Source: Aliarcobacter trophiarum LMG 25534 (GTDB lineage Bacteria; Campylobacterota; Campylobacteria; Campylobacterales; Arcobacteraceae). Taken from it: a DNA stretch of 64,000 bases. The notes beneath the pieces are model-generated. The model was not told the DNA's origin. It saw only the letters and a list, made by a program, of their open reading frames with translations, and did not search any database. This document shows positions 10,957-19,172 of the stretch, in pieces. Every line of letters starts with the position of its first letter. Position 1 is the first letter of the stretch. The stretch spans positions 248,001-312,000 of the forward strand of contig NZ_CP031367.1 of NCBI RefSeq assembly GCF_003355515.1, written 5' to 3'. The position numbers and the translations under genes are program-made.

Positions 10957-11955
10957 CTATCTTTTTGATATATAAAGTGCTAAATCTACAAGTCTTGCTG
11001 AATATCCCCATTCGTTGTCATACCAGCTCATAATTTTTATCATATTTCCACCAATTACTTGTGTTAAATCACTTGCGATTATTGTAGAGTTTGTATTTCC
11101 TACTATATCACTAGATACTAACATATCATTATCAACACTTACAATTCCAGATAACTCTTTTGATTTTTGAGTAAATAGTGCATTTATCTCCTCTTTTGTT
11201 GTATCTTTTTTGATTAAAAAGTTTACATCAACCATTGATACATTCGGAGTTGGAACTCTTACACTTTGACCATGAAGTTTTCCATCAAGTTGAGGCATAA
11301 TTAATTTCATAGCTTTTGCAGCACCAGTGCTTGTAGGAATCATATTTTGTGCTCCAGCTCTTGCTCTTCTTTTATCAGATTTATGTTTTACATCTAGGAT
11401 ATTTTGGTCATTTGTGTATGAATGAATAGTTGTCATTAGACCTTTTTCTATTCCAAAAGCATCATCAATAATCTTTGCTATTGGTCCTAAACAGTTTGTT
11501 GTACAAGAAGCATTTGACACAATTTCTTCTCCGTTATAAGTATTTTCATTTACACCCATAACATAAGTTTTTGTGTCATCTTTTGCAGGAGCACTCATTA
11601 AAACTTTTTTTGCACCATTATTTATATGTACTTGACAAGACTCTTTTGTAAGATATGCACCAGTACACTCTAAAACAATCTCTGCTCCACAATCTTTTGT
11701 AAAAGTAAGTTCATTTGCATCTCTAGTTGAGTATAGTTTCGCATTGATTTTTCCCATTTTTAAGTAGCCATTTTCAATCTTTACATCACCATCAAAAGTT
11801 CCATGCACAGTATCATATTTTGTAATGTACTCTAGCATTTCAGCTTTTGCAGTGTCATTTATAGCAACCAATTCTATATCATCTCTTGTAGCAATAATTC
11901 TAGCTACACATCTTCCTATTCTTCCAAATCCGTTTATTGCAACTTTAATAGCCAT
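10957..11955 (-). CDS. gap: Glyceraldehyde-3-phosphate dehydrogenase, type I
   Basis: NAD-binding GFGRIGR at 9-15, Asp 34 in INDTAK (favours NAD over NADP), and catalytic Cys151 in [12 protein letters not shown]. Length 332 is standard. It opens the gap-pgk-tpiA-fabI operon; AAAGGG precedes the ATG. A plausible -10 (TAAAAT) lies about 50 bases upstream on the minus strand, back to back with the nadD promoter. In Campylobacterota this enzyme mainly serves gluconeogenesis. Confidence 0.96.
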   Translation of the reverse strand: MAIKVAINGFGRIGRCVARIIATRDDIELVAINDTAKAEMLEYITKYDTVHGTFDGDVKIENGYLKMGKINAKLYSTRDANELTFTKDCGAEIVLECTGAYLTKESCQVHINNGAKKVLMSAPAKDDTKTYVMGVNENTYNGEEIVSNASCTTNCLGPIAKIIDDAFGIEKGLMTTIHSYTNDQNILDVKHKSDKRRARAGAQNMIPTSTGAAKAMKLIMPQLDGKLHGQSVRVPTPNVSMVDVNFLIKKDTTKEEINALFTQKSKELSGIVSVDNDMLVSSDIVGNTNSTIIASDLTQVIGGNMIKIMSWYDNEWGYSARLVDLALYISKR

Positions 11956-12006
11956 CTAATCCCTTTATTAAAATTCTAAATAGCAAATATTTTATCTAAA
12001 AATTGC

Positions 12007-12017
12007 TATAATATAAT
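12007..12017 (+). promoter_or_regulatory. Promoter -10 region of nadD-rsfS
   Basis: Two overlapping perfect TATAAT hexamers, about 30-40 bases before the nadD start. No -35 box is evident, as is common in this phylum. Confidence 0.6.
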
Positions 12018-12045
12018 TTAATCATAAAATAAAGGTAGATATTTT

Positions 12046-12591
12046 TTGAAAATTGCAATTTTTGGTGGCAGTTTTGACCCTGTTCATATAGCCCATGAGC
12101 TTATTGTAAAAACTGCACTAAAAGAGTTGGATATAGATAGGTTAATTATAGTGCCAACTTATTTAAATCCTTTTAAGAATTCATTTTTGTTTGAACCAAA
12201 AATAAGATTTGAATTATTAAAAAAGGTATTTAAAGATTTTTCAAATGTTGAAATTTGCGATTTTGAGATAAATCAAGAAAAACTAAGCTACACTTATGAA
12301 ACTATAAGTTACATTAAAACTTTATATAATCCTTCAAAAATATATTTTATTGTAGGAGAAGATAATTTAGTAAATCTTCATAAATGGTACAAGATTGATG
12401 AACTTAAAAAAGATGTTGAGTTTGTTGTTGCTAGAAGAGCAAATTTTGCTTCACATATTATAGATGATTTTAAAACTTTGGATATAGATATAGATATTAG
12501 TTCTACAAATTTAAGGGAGCAAATTGATATCAAATTTATTCCAAATAAGATACAAAAAGAGATTATAAATTTAAAAAAAGGAAAAATTTGA
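12046..12591 (+). CDS. nadD: Nicotinate-nucleotide adenylyltransferase
   Basis: Makes deamido-NAD from nicotinate mononucleotide and ATP. GGSFDPVHIAH is the nucleotidyltransferase (T/H)xGH-type motif at residues 7-17, and ISSTNLR near 159 is the second ATP-binding motif. Length 181 is at the short end of normal. The start is TTG at 12046, with AAAGG upstream; no ATG or GTG fits. The gene is divergent from gap and coupled to rsfS through a TTGA overlap. Confidence 0.93.
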   Translation: MKIAIFGGSFDPVHIAHELIVKTALKELDIDRLIIVPTYLNPFKNSFLFEPKIRFELLKKVFKDFSNVEICDFEINQEKLSYTYETISYIKTLYNPSKIYFIVGEDNLVNLHKWYKIDELKKDVEFVVARRANFASHIIDDFKTLDIDIDISSTNLREQIDIKFIPNKIQKEIINLKKGKI

Positions 12592-12914
12592 ACAATAGAA
12601 TAGAGAATATTAAAGCTATTTTAGAAGATAAAAAAGCGGTTGATGTTGAGGTTTTTGATTTAAGTTCTAAGGAGTATTTAGTTGATTATGTTGTTATTGC
12701 AACAACACTAAATCCAAAACATGCAAGTGCTTTATTAGATTATTTAAAAATAGAGTTAAAACCACAAGGTGAAGAGTTTTTAAGAGTTGATGAAGATGAT
12801 AACTGGACAGTTATTGATTTAGGAGATATTTTTATTCATTTAATGAGTGAGAAATATAGAGAAAAATATAATCTTGAAGAGTTTTTAGAGAGTTTTCAAA
12901 GACTAAGAGATTAA
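12588..12914 (+). CDS. rsfS: Ribosome silencing factor RsfS/YbeB
   Basis: Small cytoplasmic protein that binds L14 on the 50S subunit and blocks subunit joining in starvation. The family pattern is clear: VFDLSSKEYLVDYVVIATT in the middle and WTVIDLGDIFIHLMSEKYREKYNLEEF at the end. Length 108 matches. It starts at a TTG whose first base begins the TTGA overlap with the nadD stop, with AAGGA upstream. nadD-rsfS pairing is conserved across bacteria. Confidence 0.94.
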   Translation: MNNRIENIKAILEDKKAVDVEVFDLSSKEYLVDYVVIATTLNPKHASALLDYLKIELKPQGEEFLRVDEDDNWTVIDLGDIFIHLMSEKYREKYNLEEFLESFQRLRD

Positions 12915-12921
12915 GCTAATA

Positions 12922-12953
12922 AAGCAAAAGAGATTACATAATCTCTTTTGCTT
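12922..12953. terminator. Bidirectional hairpin between rsfS and argS
   Basis: Perfect 14-bp stem AAGCAAAAGAGATT with its complement and a four-base loop (ACAT). It lies between convergent genes and contains the argS stop codon in its left arm, so it probably ends both transcripts. Confidence 0.8.
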
Positions 12954-14523
12954 CAATTCCTAGAAGCTTAAGTCCTGTTTTTAGGCTTAGTTTTGCCATA
13001 CTTAAAACTTTTAAGTATGTTTTTTCTTCATTACTTCCAATAATTTTATGTTCATTATAAAACTTATGTACACTAGAAGCAAGGTTATATAAATATTCAG
13101 TAATTTTTTGCATCTCTCTTTTTGAGAAAGCATCTTCTAAAATAGAGTTTAAAAGAAGTGACTCATAAACCAAATTTAAAGCTTCACTATTTAAAGCTTC
13201 AAAGCTCTCATCTTTTATATCTTCAACATTTAAAGATGATTTTACAAAAAGTTGATTTATTCTAGCATGTGCATAGTTTATATAGAAAATTGGATTTGTT
13301 GAATCTTGATTCTTTAACATATCAATATCAAACTCTAAGTGAGTATCACTCTTTTTTGTTAAGAAGATAAATCTTAAAGCATCACTTCCGATTTCTGCAG
13401 TTATATCTGACATAAGTATCACATTTCCTGCTCTCTTACTCATTTTATATGGCTCTTTTCCTTTAAGAAGTTGAACCATCTGAGACAAAATAACTTCTAG
13501 TTTAGATGAACTATTTCCTAGGAACTCAATTGCCGCTTTTACTCTTGTAATATATCCGTGGTGATCAGCTCCCCAAATATTTATATACTTGTCAAAACCT
13601 CTATCAAACTTATTTTTGTGATATATAATATCTCCAGCTAGATATGTTGGAATTCCATTATCTCTTACAACAACTCTGTCGCTATCATCACCAAATTGTG
13701 TAGATTTTAGATAAGTTTTGTCATCTTTTGTATATAGTGAGCCATTTTCTTCTAATACAGTTTTTGTACTATCCCAAGAGCCATAAAGAGATTTCTCAGA
13801 TACAAAGTTTTGGAAATTTATTCCCAAATCATTTAAATCTTTGATTATTATTTCCATAACAATATCTTTTGCGAAAATTGCCATCTCTTCAAATTTACTC
13901 TCATCATAGATAATCTCTTTTCCATATTTCTCTATGATTTTTTGAGCAATCTCTACTAAATAGTCACCACGATAGTAGCTCTCTGGATATTTTACTTTTT
14001 CTTTAAAAATAAAATCTCTAGCAGCTAAACTAACACTAGTTCCCAAAAGTTGCATTTGAGCTCCAGCATCATTTATATAATACTCTGTTGTTATATCGTA
14101 TCCTAGGTATGAGCCAACTTTGTATAAAGTATCTCCAAAAATTGCACCTCTTGCATGTCCTATATGAAGTGGTCCAGTTGGATTTGCACTTACATACTCC
14201 AAAAGAATTCTTTCACTTTTTAAAGTGCTTTTCGCAAAATCATCTTTTTTTTCTAAAGCCTGATTTGTAAGTTTTTCTATAAAACTTTTTGATAAAGTAA
14301 AGTTTATAAAACCTTTTACAGCCTCTATTTTCTCAAAAAGCTCTTTGTTTTCTAGTTGTAAAATTAACTCATCTGCTAAAATCATTGGGGATTTTTTGAG
14401 CTCTTTTGCTAAAGAAAATGCAACTGGAGTTGCAAAATGCCCCAAAGAGCTATCTTTGGGTTTTTCTAAAACTATCTCTTTTTTTAGTTTATCTTCTATA
14501 AATTTTTTAACAATATTTTGCAA
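12934..14523 (-). CDS. argS: Arginyl-tRNA synthetase
   Basis: Class I synthetase charging tRNA-Arg. The HIGH motif is at 120-123 in GPLHIGHARG, the second signature reads KMSKRAGN, and a C-terminal DALR anticodon-binding domain ends the protein. Length 529 is usual for the phylum. The start is TTG (MQNIV); the upstream purine run AGAAGAAC is a weak ribosome site. It follows the tandem tatA genes by 35 bases and is probably in one transcript with them. Confidence 0.96.
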   Translation of the reverse strand: MQNIVKKFIEDKLKKEIVLEKPKDSSLGHFATPVAFSLAKELKKSPMILADELILQLENKELFEKIEAVKGFINFTLSKSFIEKLTNQALEKKDDFAKSTLKSERILLEYVSANPTGPLHIGHARGAIFGDTLYKVGSYLGYDITTEYYINDAGAQMQLLGTSVSLAARDFIFKEKVKYPESYYRGDYLVEIAQKIIEKYGKEIIYDESKFEEMAIFAKDIVMEIIIKDLNDLGINFQNFVSEKSLYGSWDSTKTVLEENGSLYTKDDKTYLKSTQFGDDSDRVVVRDNGIPTYLAGDIIYHKNKFDRGFDKYINIWGADHHGYITRVKAAIEFLGNSSSKLEVILSQMVQLLKGKEPYKMSKRAGNVILMSDITAEIGSDALRFIFLTKKSDTHLEFDIDMLKNQDSTNPIFYINYAHARINQLFVKSSLNVEDIKDESFEALNSEALNLVYESLLLNSILEDAFSKREMQKITEYLYNLASSVHKFYNEHKIIGSNEEKTYLKVLSMAKLSLKTGLKLLGIEAKEIM

Positions 14524-14558
14524 GTTCTTCTCTTCTTATTTATTCTGAAATTCATATC

Positions 14559-14783
14559 TTATGAATTTTTTATCTCTTCTTTTTGTGTTGGGATTTCAGC
14601 TTTCTTATCTGTTGCTTCAGTAGGTTTATTTGCTACTTCTTCATCATCTTCTTTTATAGCTTTTTTGAAATTTCTAATCCCACTTCCTAAACCTTTTGCA
14701 AGTTCAGGGATTTTTTTCCCACCAAATAAAAGCAGCACAATTATAACTATAATTACTAGTTCCATTCCGCTTGGCATACTCAT
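14559..14783 (-). CDS. tatA: Twin-arginine translocase subunit TatA, second copy
   Basis: A 74-residue protein with the TatA plan: short N-terminus, one transmembrane helix (about 7-22), the [18 protein letters not shown] hinge and amphipathic helix, then an acidic tail. TatA forms the pore-like assembly for export of folded proteins with TatC. It lies 18 bases after a second, very similar gene. A 52-base stretch over the hinge (14680-14731) is identical in both copies (14929-14980), pointing to recent duplication or gene conversion. ATG start with AAAGGA. Whether one copy acts as TatB or TatE cannot be told. Confidence 0.9.
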   Translation of the reverse strand: MSMPSGMELVIIVIIVLLLFGGKKIPELAKGLGSGIRNFKKAIKEDDEEVANKPTEATDKKAEIPTQKEEIKNS

Positions 14784-14801
14784 GAAAATCCTTTATTTAA
14801 A

Positions 14802-15032
14802 TTAAGCTTGTTTTGTTTCTGTTGAAGAAGTAGATTTTGTATCAACTTTTTTTTCATTTTCTTCTATTTTTGAAGCAGTTGCTACTTCTTCATCATCTTC
14901 TTTTACGGCTTTTTTGAAGTTTTTAATACCACTTCCTAAACCTTTTGCAAGTTCAGGGATTTTTTTCCCACCAAATAAAATTAACACGATTAAAACAATT
15001 ACTAATAATTGCATACCACTTGGCATATGCAT
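14802..15032 (-). CDS. tatA: Twin-arginine translocase subunit TatA, first copy
   Basis: A 76-residue TatA protein with the same hinge ([16 protein letters not shown]) as its downstream neighbour, and a longer Ser/Thr/Lys-rich tail. The start at 15032 has AAGGA six bases upstream; a second Met two codons later gives the same MPSGM beginning as the other copy. Its own -10 box lies at 15062-15067. Divergence between the two copies is concentrated in the tails. Confidence 0.9.
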   Translation of the reverse strand: MHMPSGMQLLVIVLIVLILFGGKKIPELAKGLGSGIKNFKKAVKEDDEEVATASKIEENEKKVDTKSTSSTETKQA

Positions 15033-15061
15033 AGCTATTCCTTATTTTTGATATAAAAAAT

Positions 15062-15067
15062 ATTATA
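15062..15067 (-). promoter_or_regulatory. -10 box for tatA-tatA-argS
   Basis: Perfect TATAAT on the minus strand, about 30 bases before the first tatA start, following a T-rich stretch. It lies in the gap after crcB. Confidence 0.6.
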
Positions 15068-15092
15068 ACCAAAAAAGCTTAAAAATTTTTAA

Positions 15093-15485
15093 CTAAAACA
15101 ACTTTATTATAAATATAGTGAGCTTAAATCCAATTAGTACAAAAAATATTGATCCAAAAAGATTTGATAAAATATTTAATATTGCAAAATTCAAAGAGCT
15201 ATTAAATAGTAAATAGCTATCTAATGCAAATGTAGAAAATGTTGTAAGACCACCTAGAAAACCAGCTATTAAAAAGGCTTTTAATATAGTTGAAACATCA
15301 TTTGTAGAGAAATAAGCATATAAAATACCTATTAAAAAAGAACCAAAAATATTTACAAAAAGTATTCCAAAAGGAAAAGAGCCAAACTCCATTTTTTGTA
15401 CATAAAGAACTGCATAAAATCTTAATATTGAACCAAAAGCTCCACCAAAGCCAACAGCTAGAGCTATTTGCCAATTAAGAGACAT
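15093..15485 (-). CDS. crcB: Fluoride exporter CrcB/FluC
   Basis: Dual-topology fluoride channel of the inner membrane. Four hydrophobic helices in 130 residues, an N-terminal GGAFGSILRF, the NIFGSFLIG segment and the GGLTTFSTF signature are visible. The start ATG at 15485 lies inside plsC with an 11-base overlap, so the two are co-transcribed. No fluoride riboswitch fits the available space. Confidence 0.94.
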   Translation of the reverse strand: MSLNWQIALAVGFGGAFGSILRFYAVLYVQKMEFGSFPFGILFVNIFGSFLIGILYAYFSTNDVSTILKAFLIAGFLGGLTTFSTFALDSYLLFNSSLNFAILNILSNLFGSIFFVLIGFKLTIFIIKLF

Positions 15486-16161
15486 AGTTTTGATACTCTT
15501 TTTGGAAAACCTCTTTCATCTTCTTTTCACAATCTTCATACCAAGAAGAGTCTTTACTAGCAAGAATAGGTTCTAAATAGACAACTTTTACAACGCCAGG
15601 AGAAGCTTCCATTTTTTGTGAGTTGATAATATTTCTAGTGTTAAATAAAACAACAGGTTGAACTTTTAGATTAAACTTATTTCCAACCATTTTAGCTCCA
15701 GCTTTAAACTCACCCATAAAAGTCCCATCACTTCTTGTTCCTTCTGGAAACATTGCAATTGGGCGATCAAGTTCAAGTCTATTTTTTACATCTGCTAAAA
15801 GTTTTATAAGACCAGCTTTATTCTCTCTATCAACACTTATCATTTTAGGAGCTTTTATAATGTGTCCAAAGAAAAATAGATCTGCTATCTCTTTTTTTGC
15901 AACCCAAGCGATATTTCTGCTATGAAGATGCTCCATGACAATGATATCAAGCATAGATTGATGATTTATTAAAATTAAATTACAACTTTCATCAAGTTCT
16001 CCATCAATTTCAAGAGTAATTCCAAGAAAAAACATTTGAACTCTCATCCAAATTTTTATTACTTTGTGAGTATGATTTCTAAATAGATACATAAAAAATA
16101 CGACAATAGCAACACTTATAGAAAATTGTATAAAAACAATTAAGCCTCTAATTTTCTTCAA
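15475..16161 (-). CDS. plsC: 1-acyl-sn-glycerol-3-phosphate acyltransferase
   Basis: Adds the second acyl chain to lysophosphatidic acid at the inner membrane. The HX4D catalytic motif is H67-D72 in NHQSMLD, and the glycerol-phosphate site is FPEGTRS near 138. An N-terminal membrane helix spans about 8-27. Length 228 is normal. The start is TTG 16161 with AGGAT at good distance, overlapping the upstream gene by 14 bases. Confidence 0.94.
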   Translation of the reverse strand: MKKIRGLIVFIQFSISVAIVVFFMYLFRNHTHKVIKIWMRVQMFFLGITLEIDGELDESCNLILINHQSMLDIIVMEHLHSRNIAWVAKKEIADLFFFGHIIKAPKMISVDRENKAGLIKLLADVKNRLELDRPIAMFPEGTRSDGTFMGEFKAGAKMVGNKFNLKVQPVVLFNTRNIINSQKMEASPGVVKVVYLEPILASKDSSWYEDCEKKMKEVFQKEYQNYVS

Positions 16162-17218
16162 AACTATCCTCCTTTACCCAACCAATAAAATCGCTATCAA
16201 CTCCTAATATTTTTACAAAGTTTTCTCTTTTCTCTAAAGCTTCAACTCTCTCATCTTTTTCTGTTTTGAAAAATATTGTTGAGTTCTTTGTTGGTAAAAT
16301 ATAGATATAAGAGTTAGTTTTTATTACACCTTTTTTATTTGGTAAATTGTATAAAACTGCAACAACTAAAGAGATAATAGTTAAAATTAAAACTATTCTC
16401 CATCTTTTCCAAATATAAATTAAAAGAAAAATTACAAAAACAATTATAGCAGCTATTTTTTTATATTTTTCAAAAGTTGAGTCATTTGGATTTAAATCTG
16501 TTTGAGTACTTACTAACTCATTTTGCAAAATTAGTGGAACTTTTATCTCTTTGAAACTATTTGTTGAAGTGTTAAAATATGTAAATATTAGATTTTTTTG
16601 AAAAATTGGAGTTACAAAATAGTAAACCATATTTTCTATATTTTCCCACTCTTTTATACTTGATAAGCCTTGTTCTTCTACATTTTTAAGTTTAAAATCA
16701 CTCAAATTTGAGTTTATTGCATCTAAGTCAATTATTGTAAGTGCATTATCATTGTTGTACTGCTTTGTTTTAAATGCTTTTAGAATTATGTTTTCGGCAA
16801 CAATATTTGAGTATCTATCATCTATTTTCCCAATATTTGAGTGTTTTATCTGCAAAGATTCTAAGATACTTTGGTCTATTAATTCATTTGAATTAAAAAG
16901 ATTAACTTCAAAAAGAGGAAGAGTAAAATTTGTACTTTTTACTTTGAAATAATATCTATTTTCATACTTATCCTCTGATATTTTTTTCCATGAAGAGTTT
17001 GGATTTAAAACTTCTATATTTGAGTAGTTTAAAAACTTTGTATTTATATTTGTAAACTTTGAAGTAGTAATCATAGCTTCAATTTTTATCTCAAATTTTT
17101 GATTTTTATAAATATTTGTTGGTATTTTTGTATATGATAAATATAGATTTTTTGCTGCAAATAGATTTGCTGTAAAGAAAGAGCAAAGGGCTATAAAAAA
17201 TAAGAGTGATTTTCTCAT
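16148..17218 (-). CDS. Membrane-anchored periplasmic protein with C-terminal SH3-like domain
   Basis: Function unknown. The protein has a signal peptide (first about 21 residues), a large periplasmic part up to about 255, two adjacent hydrophobic helices (about 256-292), and a C-terminal segment with an SH3-like ending (ENFVKILGVDSDFIGWVKED). The layout resembles BatD/oxygen-tolerance-type proteins but I do not see a decisive motif. In C. jejuni a putative periplasmic protein lies at the same place between purQ and plsC, so the position is conserved. No ribosome site precedes the ATG; instead an 11-bp hairpin fills the gap from purQ. Confidence 0.75.
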   Translation of the reverse strand: MRKSLLFFIALCSFFTANLFAAKNLYLSYTKIPTNIYKNQKFEIKIEAMITTSKFTNINTKFLNYSNIEVLNPNSSWKKISEDKYENRYYFKVKSTNFTLPLFEVNLFNSNELIDQSILESLQIKHSNIGKIDDRYSNIVAENIILKAFKTKQYNNDNALTIIDLDAINSNLSDFKLKNVEEQGLSSIKEWENIENMVYYFVTPIFQKNLIFTYFNTSTNSFKEIKVPLILQNELVSTQTDLNPNDSTFEKYKKIAAIIVFVIFLLIYIWKRWRIVLILTIISLVVAVLYNLPNKKGVIKTNSYIYILPTKNSTIFFKTEKDERVEALEKRENFVKILGVDSDFIGWVKEDSFEEN

Positions 17219-17222
17219 ACTA

Positions 17223-17250
17223 TTTAAAGTAGATTTTACTCTACTTTAAA
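17223..17250 (-). repeat. Intra-operon hairpin between purQ and the SH3-like gene
   Basis: TTTAAAGTAGA and TCTACTTTAAA form a perfect 11-bp stem with a six-base loop; the arm overlaps the purQ stop region. No T tract follows on the minus strand, so it is more likely an mRNA processing or stability element than a full terminator. Confidence 0.55.
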
Positions 17251-17912
17251 AACCCTTTTAGCATGTTAATACCATCAGTTGAACCTAAAATCTCTTCTAT
17301 AGCTCTTTCAGGATGTGGCATTAGACCAAATACATTTCTCTCTTTATTACAAATTCCAGCAATATTTGAGATACTTCCATTCATATTTGTTAATTCACCA
17401 TCTTTTGTACAATATTTTAGAAGAATTTGATTGTTTCTTTCTAGCTCTTTTAGACCCTCTTCATCTATAAAATAGTTTCCATCGTGATGTGCTACTGGAA
17501 TATTTACAACATCACCAACATTTAAAAGTCTTAGAAACTCATTTTGGTTATCAATTACTTTTAGATGATGATGTTTTGATATAAAATGCAAAGTATCATT
17601 TCTTTTCATAGCTCCTGGAAGAAGCCCAGCTTCAAGTAAAATTTGGAAACCATTACAAATTCCTAAAACTTTTCCACCATTTTTTGCAAATCTTTTTACA
17701 TCTTCCATAATAGCAGCGAATCTAGCAATTGCGCCACTTCTTAAATAATCTCCATAAGAAAAACCACCTGGAACAATAACTAAATCTGTATTTGCTGGAA
17801 GTTTGCTATTTTTATGCCAAACAACTTCAACATCACATCCTAGTTTTTTAAATGCATAGTGTGCATCAAACTCACAGTTCGTTCCTGGAAATTGTAATAC
17901 TGCTACTTTCAT
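17241..17912 (-). CDS. purQ: Phosphoribosylformylglycinamidine synthase, glutaminase subunit
   Basis: Class I glutamine amidotransferase that feeds ammonia to PurL in purine synthesis. VLQFPGTNCEFD opens the protein, GICNGFQ carries the nucleophilic Cys, and PHPERA supplies the catalytic His/Glu end. I start at ATG 17912 (MKVAVLQF, 223 residues), one base after the purS stop; the longer TTG reading adds only three residues. No Shine-Dalgarno is obvious, which fits translational coupling to purS. purL is not in the window. Confidence 0.96.
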   Translation of the reverse strand: MKVAVLQFPGTNCEFDAHYAFKKLGCDVEVVWHKNSKLPANTDLVIVPGGFSYGDYLRSGAIARFAAIMEDVKRFAKNGGKVLGICNGFQILLEAGLLPGAMKRNDTLHFISKHHHLKVIDNQNEFLRLLNVGDVVNIPVAHHDGNYFIDEEGLKELERNNQILLKYCTKDGELTNMNGSISNIAGICNKERNVFGLMPHPERAIEEILGSTDGINMLKGFLK

Positions 17913-17913
17913 A

Positions 17914-18159
17914 TTAACCAACTATTTCTACACTATAATCTTCAATTACAGTATTAGCTAGAAGTTTTTCACACATTTTTTCAACTTCTTCTTTTGCTTT
18001 CTCTTTATCATTTGAGTTTAACTCAATGATAATTTGCTTACCAACTCTAACATCAGATATTAAATCTTTAAATCCCAAAGTTCCTAAAGCATGATTTATT
18101 GCTTTTCCTTGGTCATCTAAAACACCTTTTTTTAATCCTACATTTACTATTGCTTTCAT
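17914..18159 (-). CDS. purS: Phosphoribosylformylglycinamidine synthase subunit PurS
   Basis: Small 81-residue subunit bridging PurQ and the short-form PurL. GLKKGVLDDQGKAINHALGTLGF is the family pattern, ending with CEKLLANTVIEDYSVEI. Its presence implies a three-part FGAM synthase with a small PurL elsewhere. ATG with AAGAGG upstream. Confidence 0.95.
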   Translation of the reverse strand: MKAIVNVGLKKGVLDDQGKAINHALGTLGFKDLISDVRVGKQIIIELNSNDKEKAKEEVEKMCEKLLANTVIEDYSVEIVG

Positions 18160-18205
18160 ATTTTAAACCTCTTGTCTATTTTTTTTTGCGATTATATCCA
18201 AAAAA

Positions 18206-19159
18206 CTATTTGCTTAATCTTTGAAAAATAGTTTTATATCCACTTAAGATCTTATCTTTAATCTCTTTTGGAACATTAACCTCTAGTTTTTCTCCAGCTT
18301 TCAAAGTTTTTGACTTCTCTTTCCAATTCTCTTTTTTACCAAAATCTCTTAAAATTTGTTTATCCATTGAGATAAAGCTATTTTTTTCAAAATCTTCTAA
18401 AGCAATAAATCTTGAACTTTCAGGAGTTAAAACTTCATCACCTAGAACCCATTTCCCATTTTCATCCACAAAAATTTCAAACTTTGTATCAACTACAACT
18501 ATTCCTCTTTGTTTTGCAAAATCTGTAAAATCTTTAAATAGTTTTTCTAAGCTTGTGATAATTTCAGGGAAAGTATCTCTTACTTTTTTAGAGTTTAGTG
18601 CTTCATCCTTTAAGCCTTTTGTTGTTGGAGTAAAAAGAGGAGTTTCAAAGTTATGCCACTCTTTCAAATTATTTGGTAAATCTAAACCATAAGGATCTTT
18701 ATTCTCTTGTAAAGCTTGGAATAAAGAACCTGTTAGATAGTTTCTAAAGATAAGTTCAAATTGTACAATTTCACCATCAATATTTGATTCAAGAGCTTTA
18801 CATAGTTTCATAAGTTGACATCTAGGTGCAACAGAGATATTGTTAGCTATTTTTTCATCTAAAATTGCTGTTCTAATACCATTATTTGCTGCAAATTTTG
18901 CTCCAAAGTTTGAAATTTCTGTTTGTATAATTCCTTTTCCCTCGATTTCAAAATTCAAAGGGATATCAAAAACAGATGTTCTATCACTTCTTACGAGTAA
19001 AACTTTTGGTTCATCTCCTGGGCAGCTATATAGATCAGCATTTTTTCCTATATAGAAAAGATTGTAGCCACTATTTTCTAACTCATCAAAACCTTTTTGA
19101 GTAGTTGTTTTTTTATTCTCTGGCCAAAGATTTAAAGATTTGATTTTTTCAATATTCAT
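18206..19159 (-). CDS. purC: SAICAR synthase, long form
   Basis: Joins aspartate to CAIR in purine synthesis. Recognised by LLVRSDRTSVFD, EIVQFELIFRNYLTGS, VVVDTKFEIFVDENG and LGDEVLTPESSRF. At 317 residues it belongs to the longer SAICAR synthase type (yeast-like size), not the roughly 235-residue type of E. coli. Operon order ctpA-purC-purS-purQ is as in C. jejuni, where I recall a short PurC, so the gene may have been replaced in place. ATG with AGGAAA, 13 bases after ctpA. Confidence 0.94.
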   Translation of the reverse strand: MNIEKIKSLNLWPENKKTTTQKGFDELENSGYNLFYIGKNADLYSCPGDEPKVLLVRSDRTSVFDIPLNFEIEGKGIIQTEISNFGAKFAANNGIRTAILDEKIANNISVAPRCQLMKLCKALESNIDGEIVQFELIFRNYLTGSLFQALQENKDPYGLDLPNNLKEWHNFETPLFTPTTKGLKDEALNSKKVRDTFPEIITSLEKLFKDFTDFAKQRGIVVVDTKFEIFVDENGKWVLGDEVLTPESSRFIALEDFEKNSFISMDKQILRDFGKKENWKEKSKTLKAGEKLEVNVPKEIKDKILSGYKTIFQRLSK

Positions 19160-19172
19160 AAAATTTCCTAAA

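Noticed and set aside
10949-11011. N-terminal extension of pgk
   Set aside because: Overlaps gap and adds residues not found in the family; ATG 10948 fits.
14518-14805. 95-residue plus-strand hydrophobic frame
   Set aside because: Antisense of tatA; hydrophobicity reflects complementary T-rich codons.
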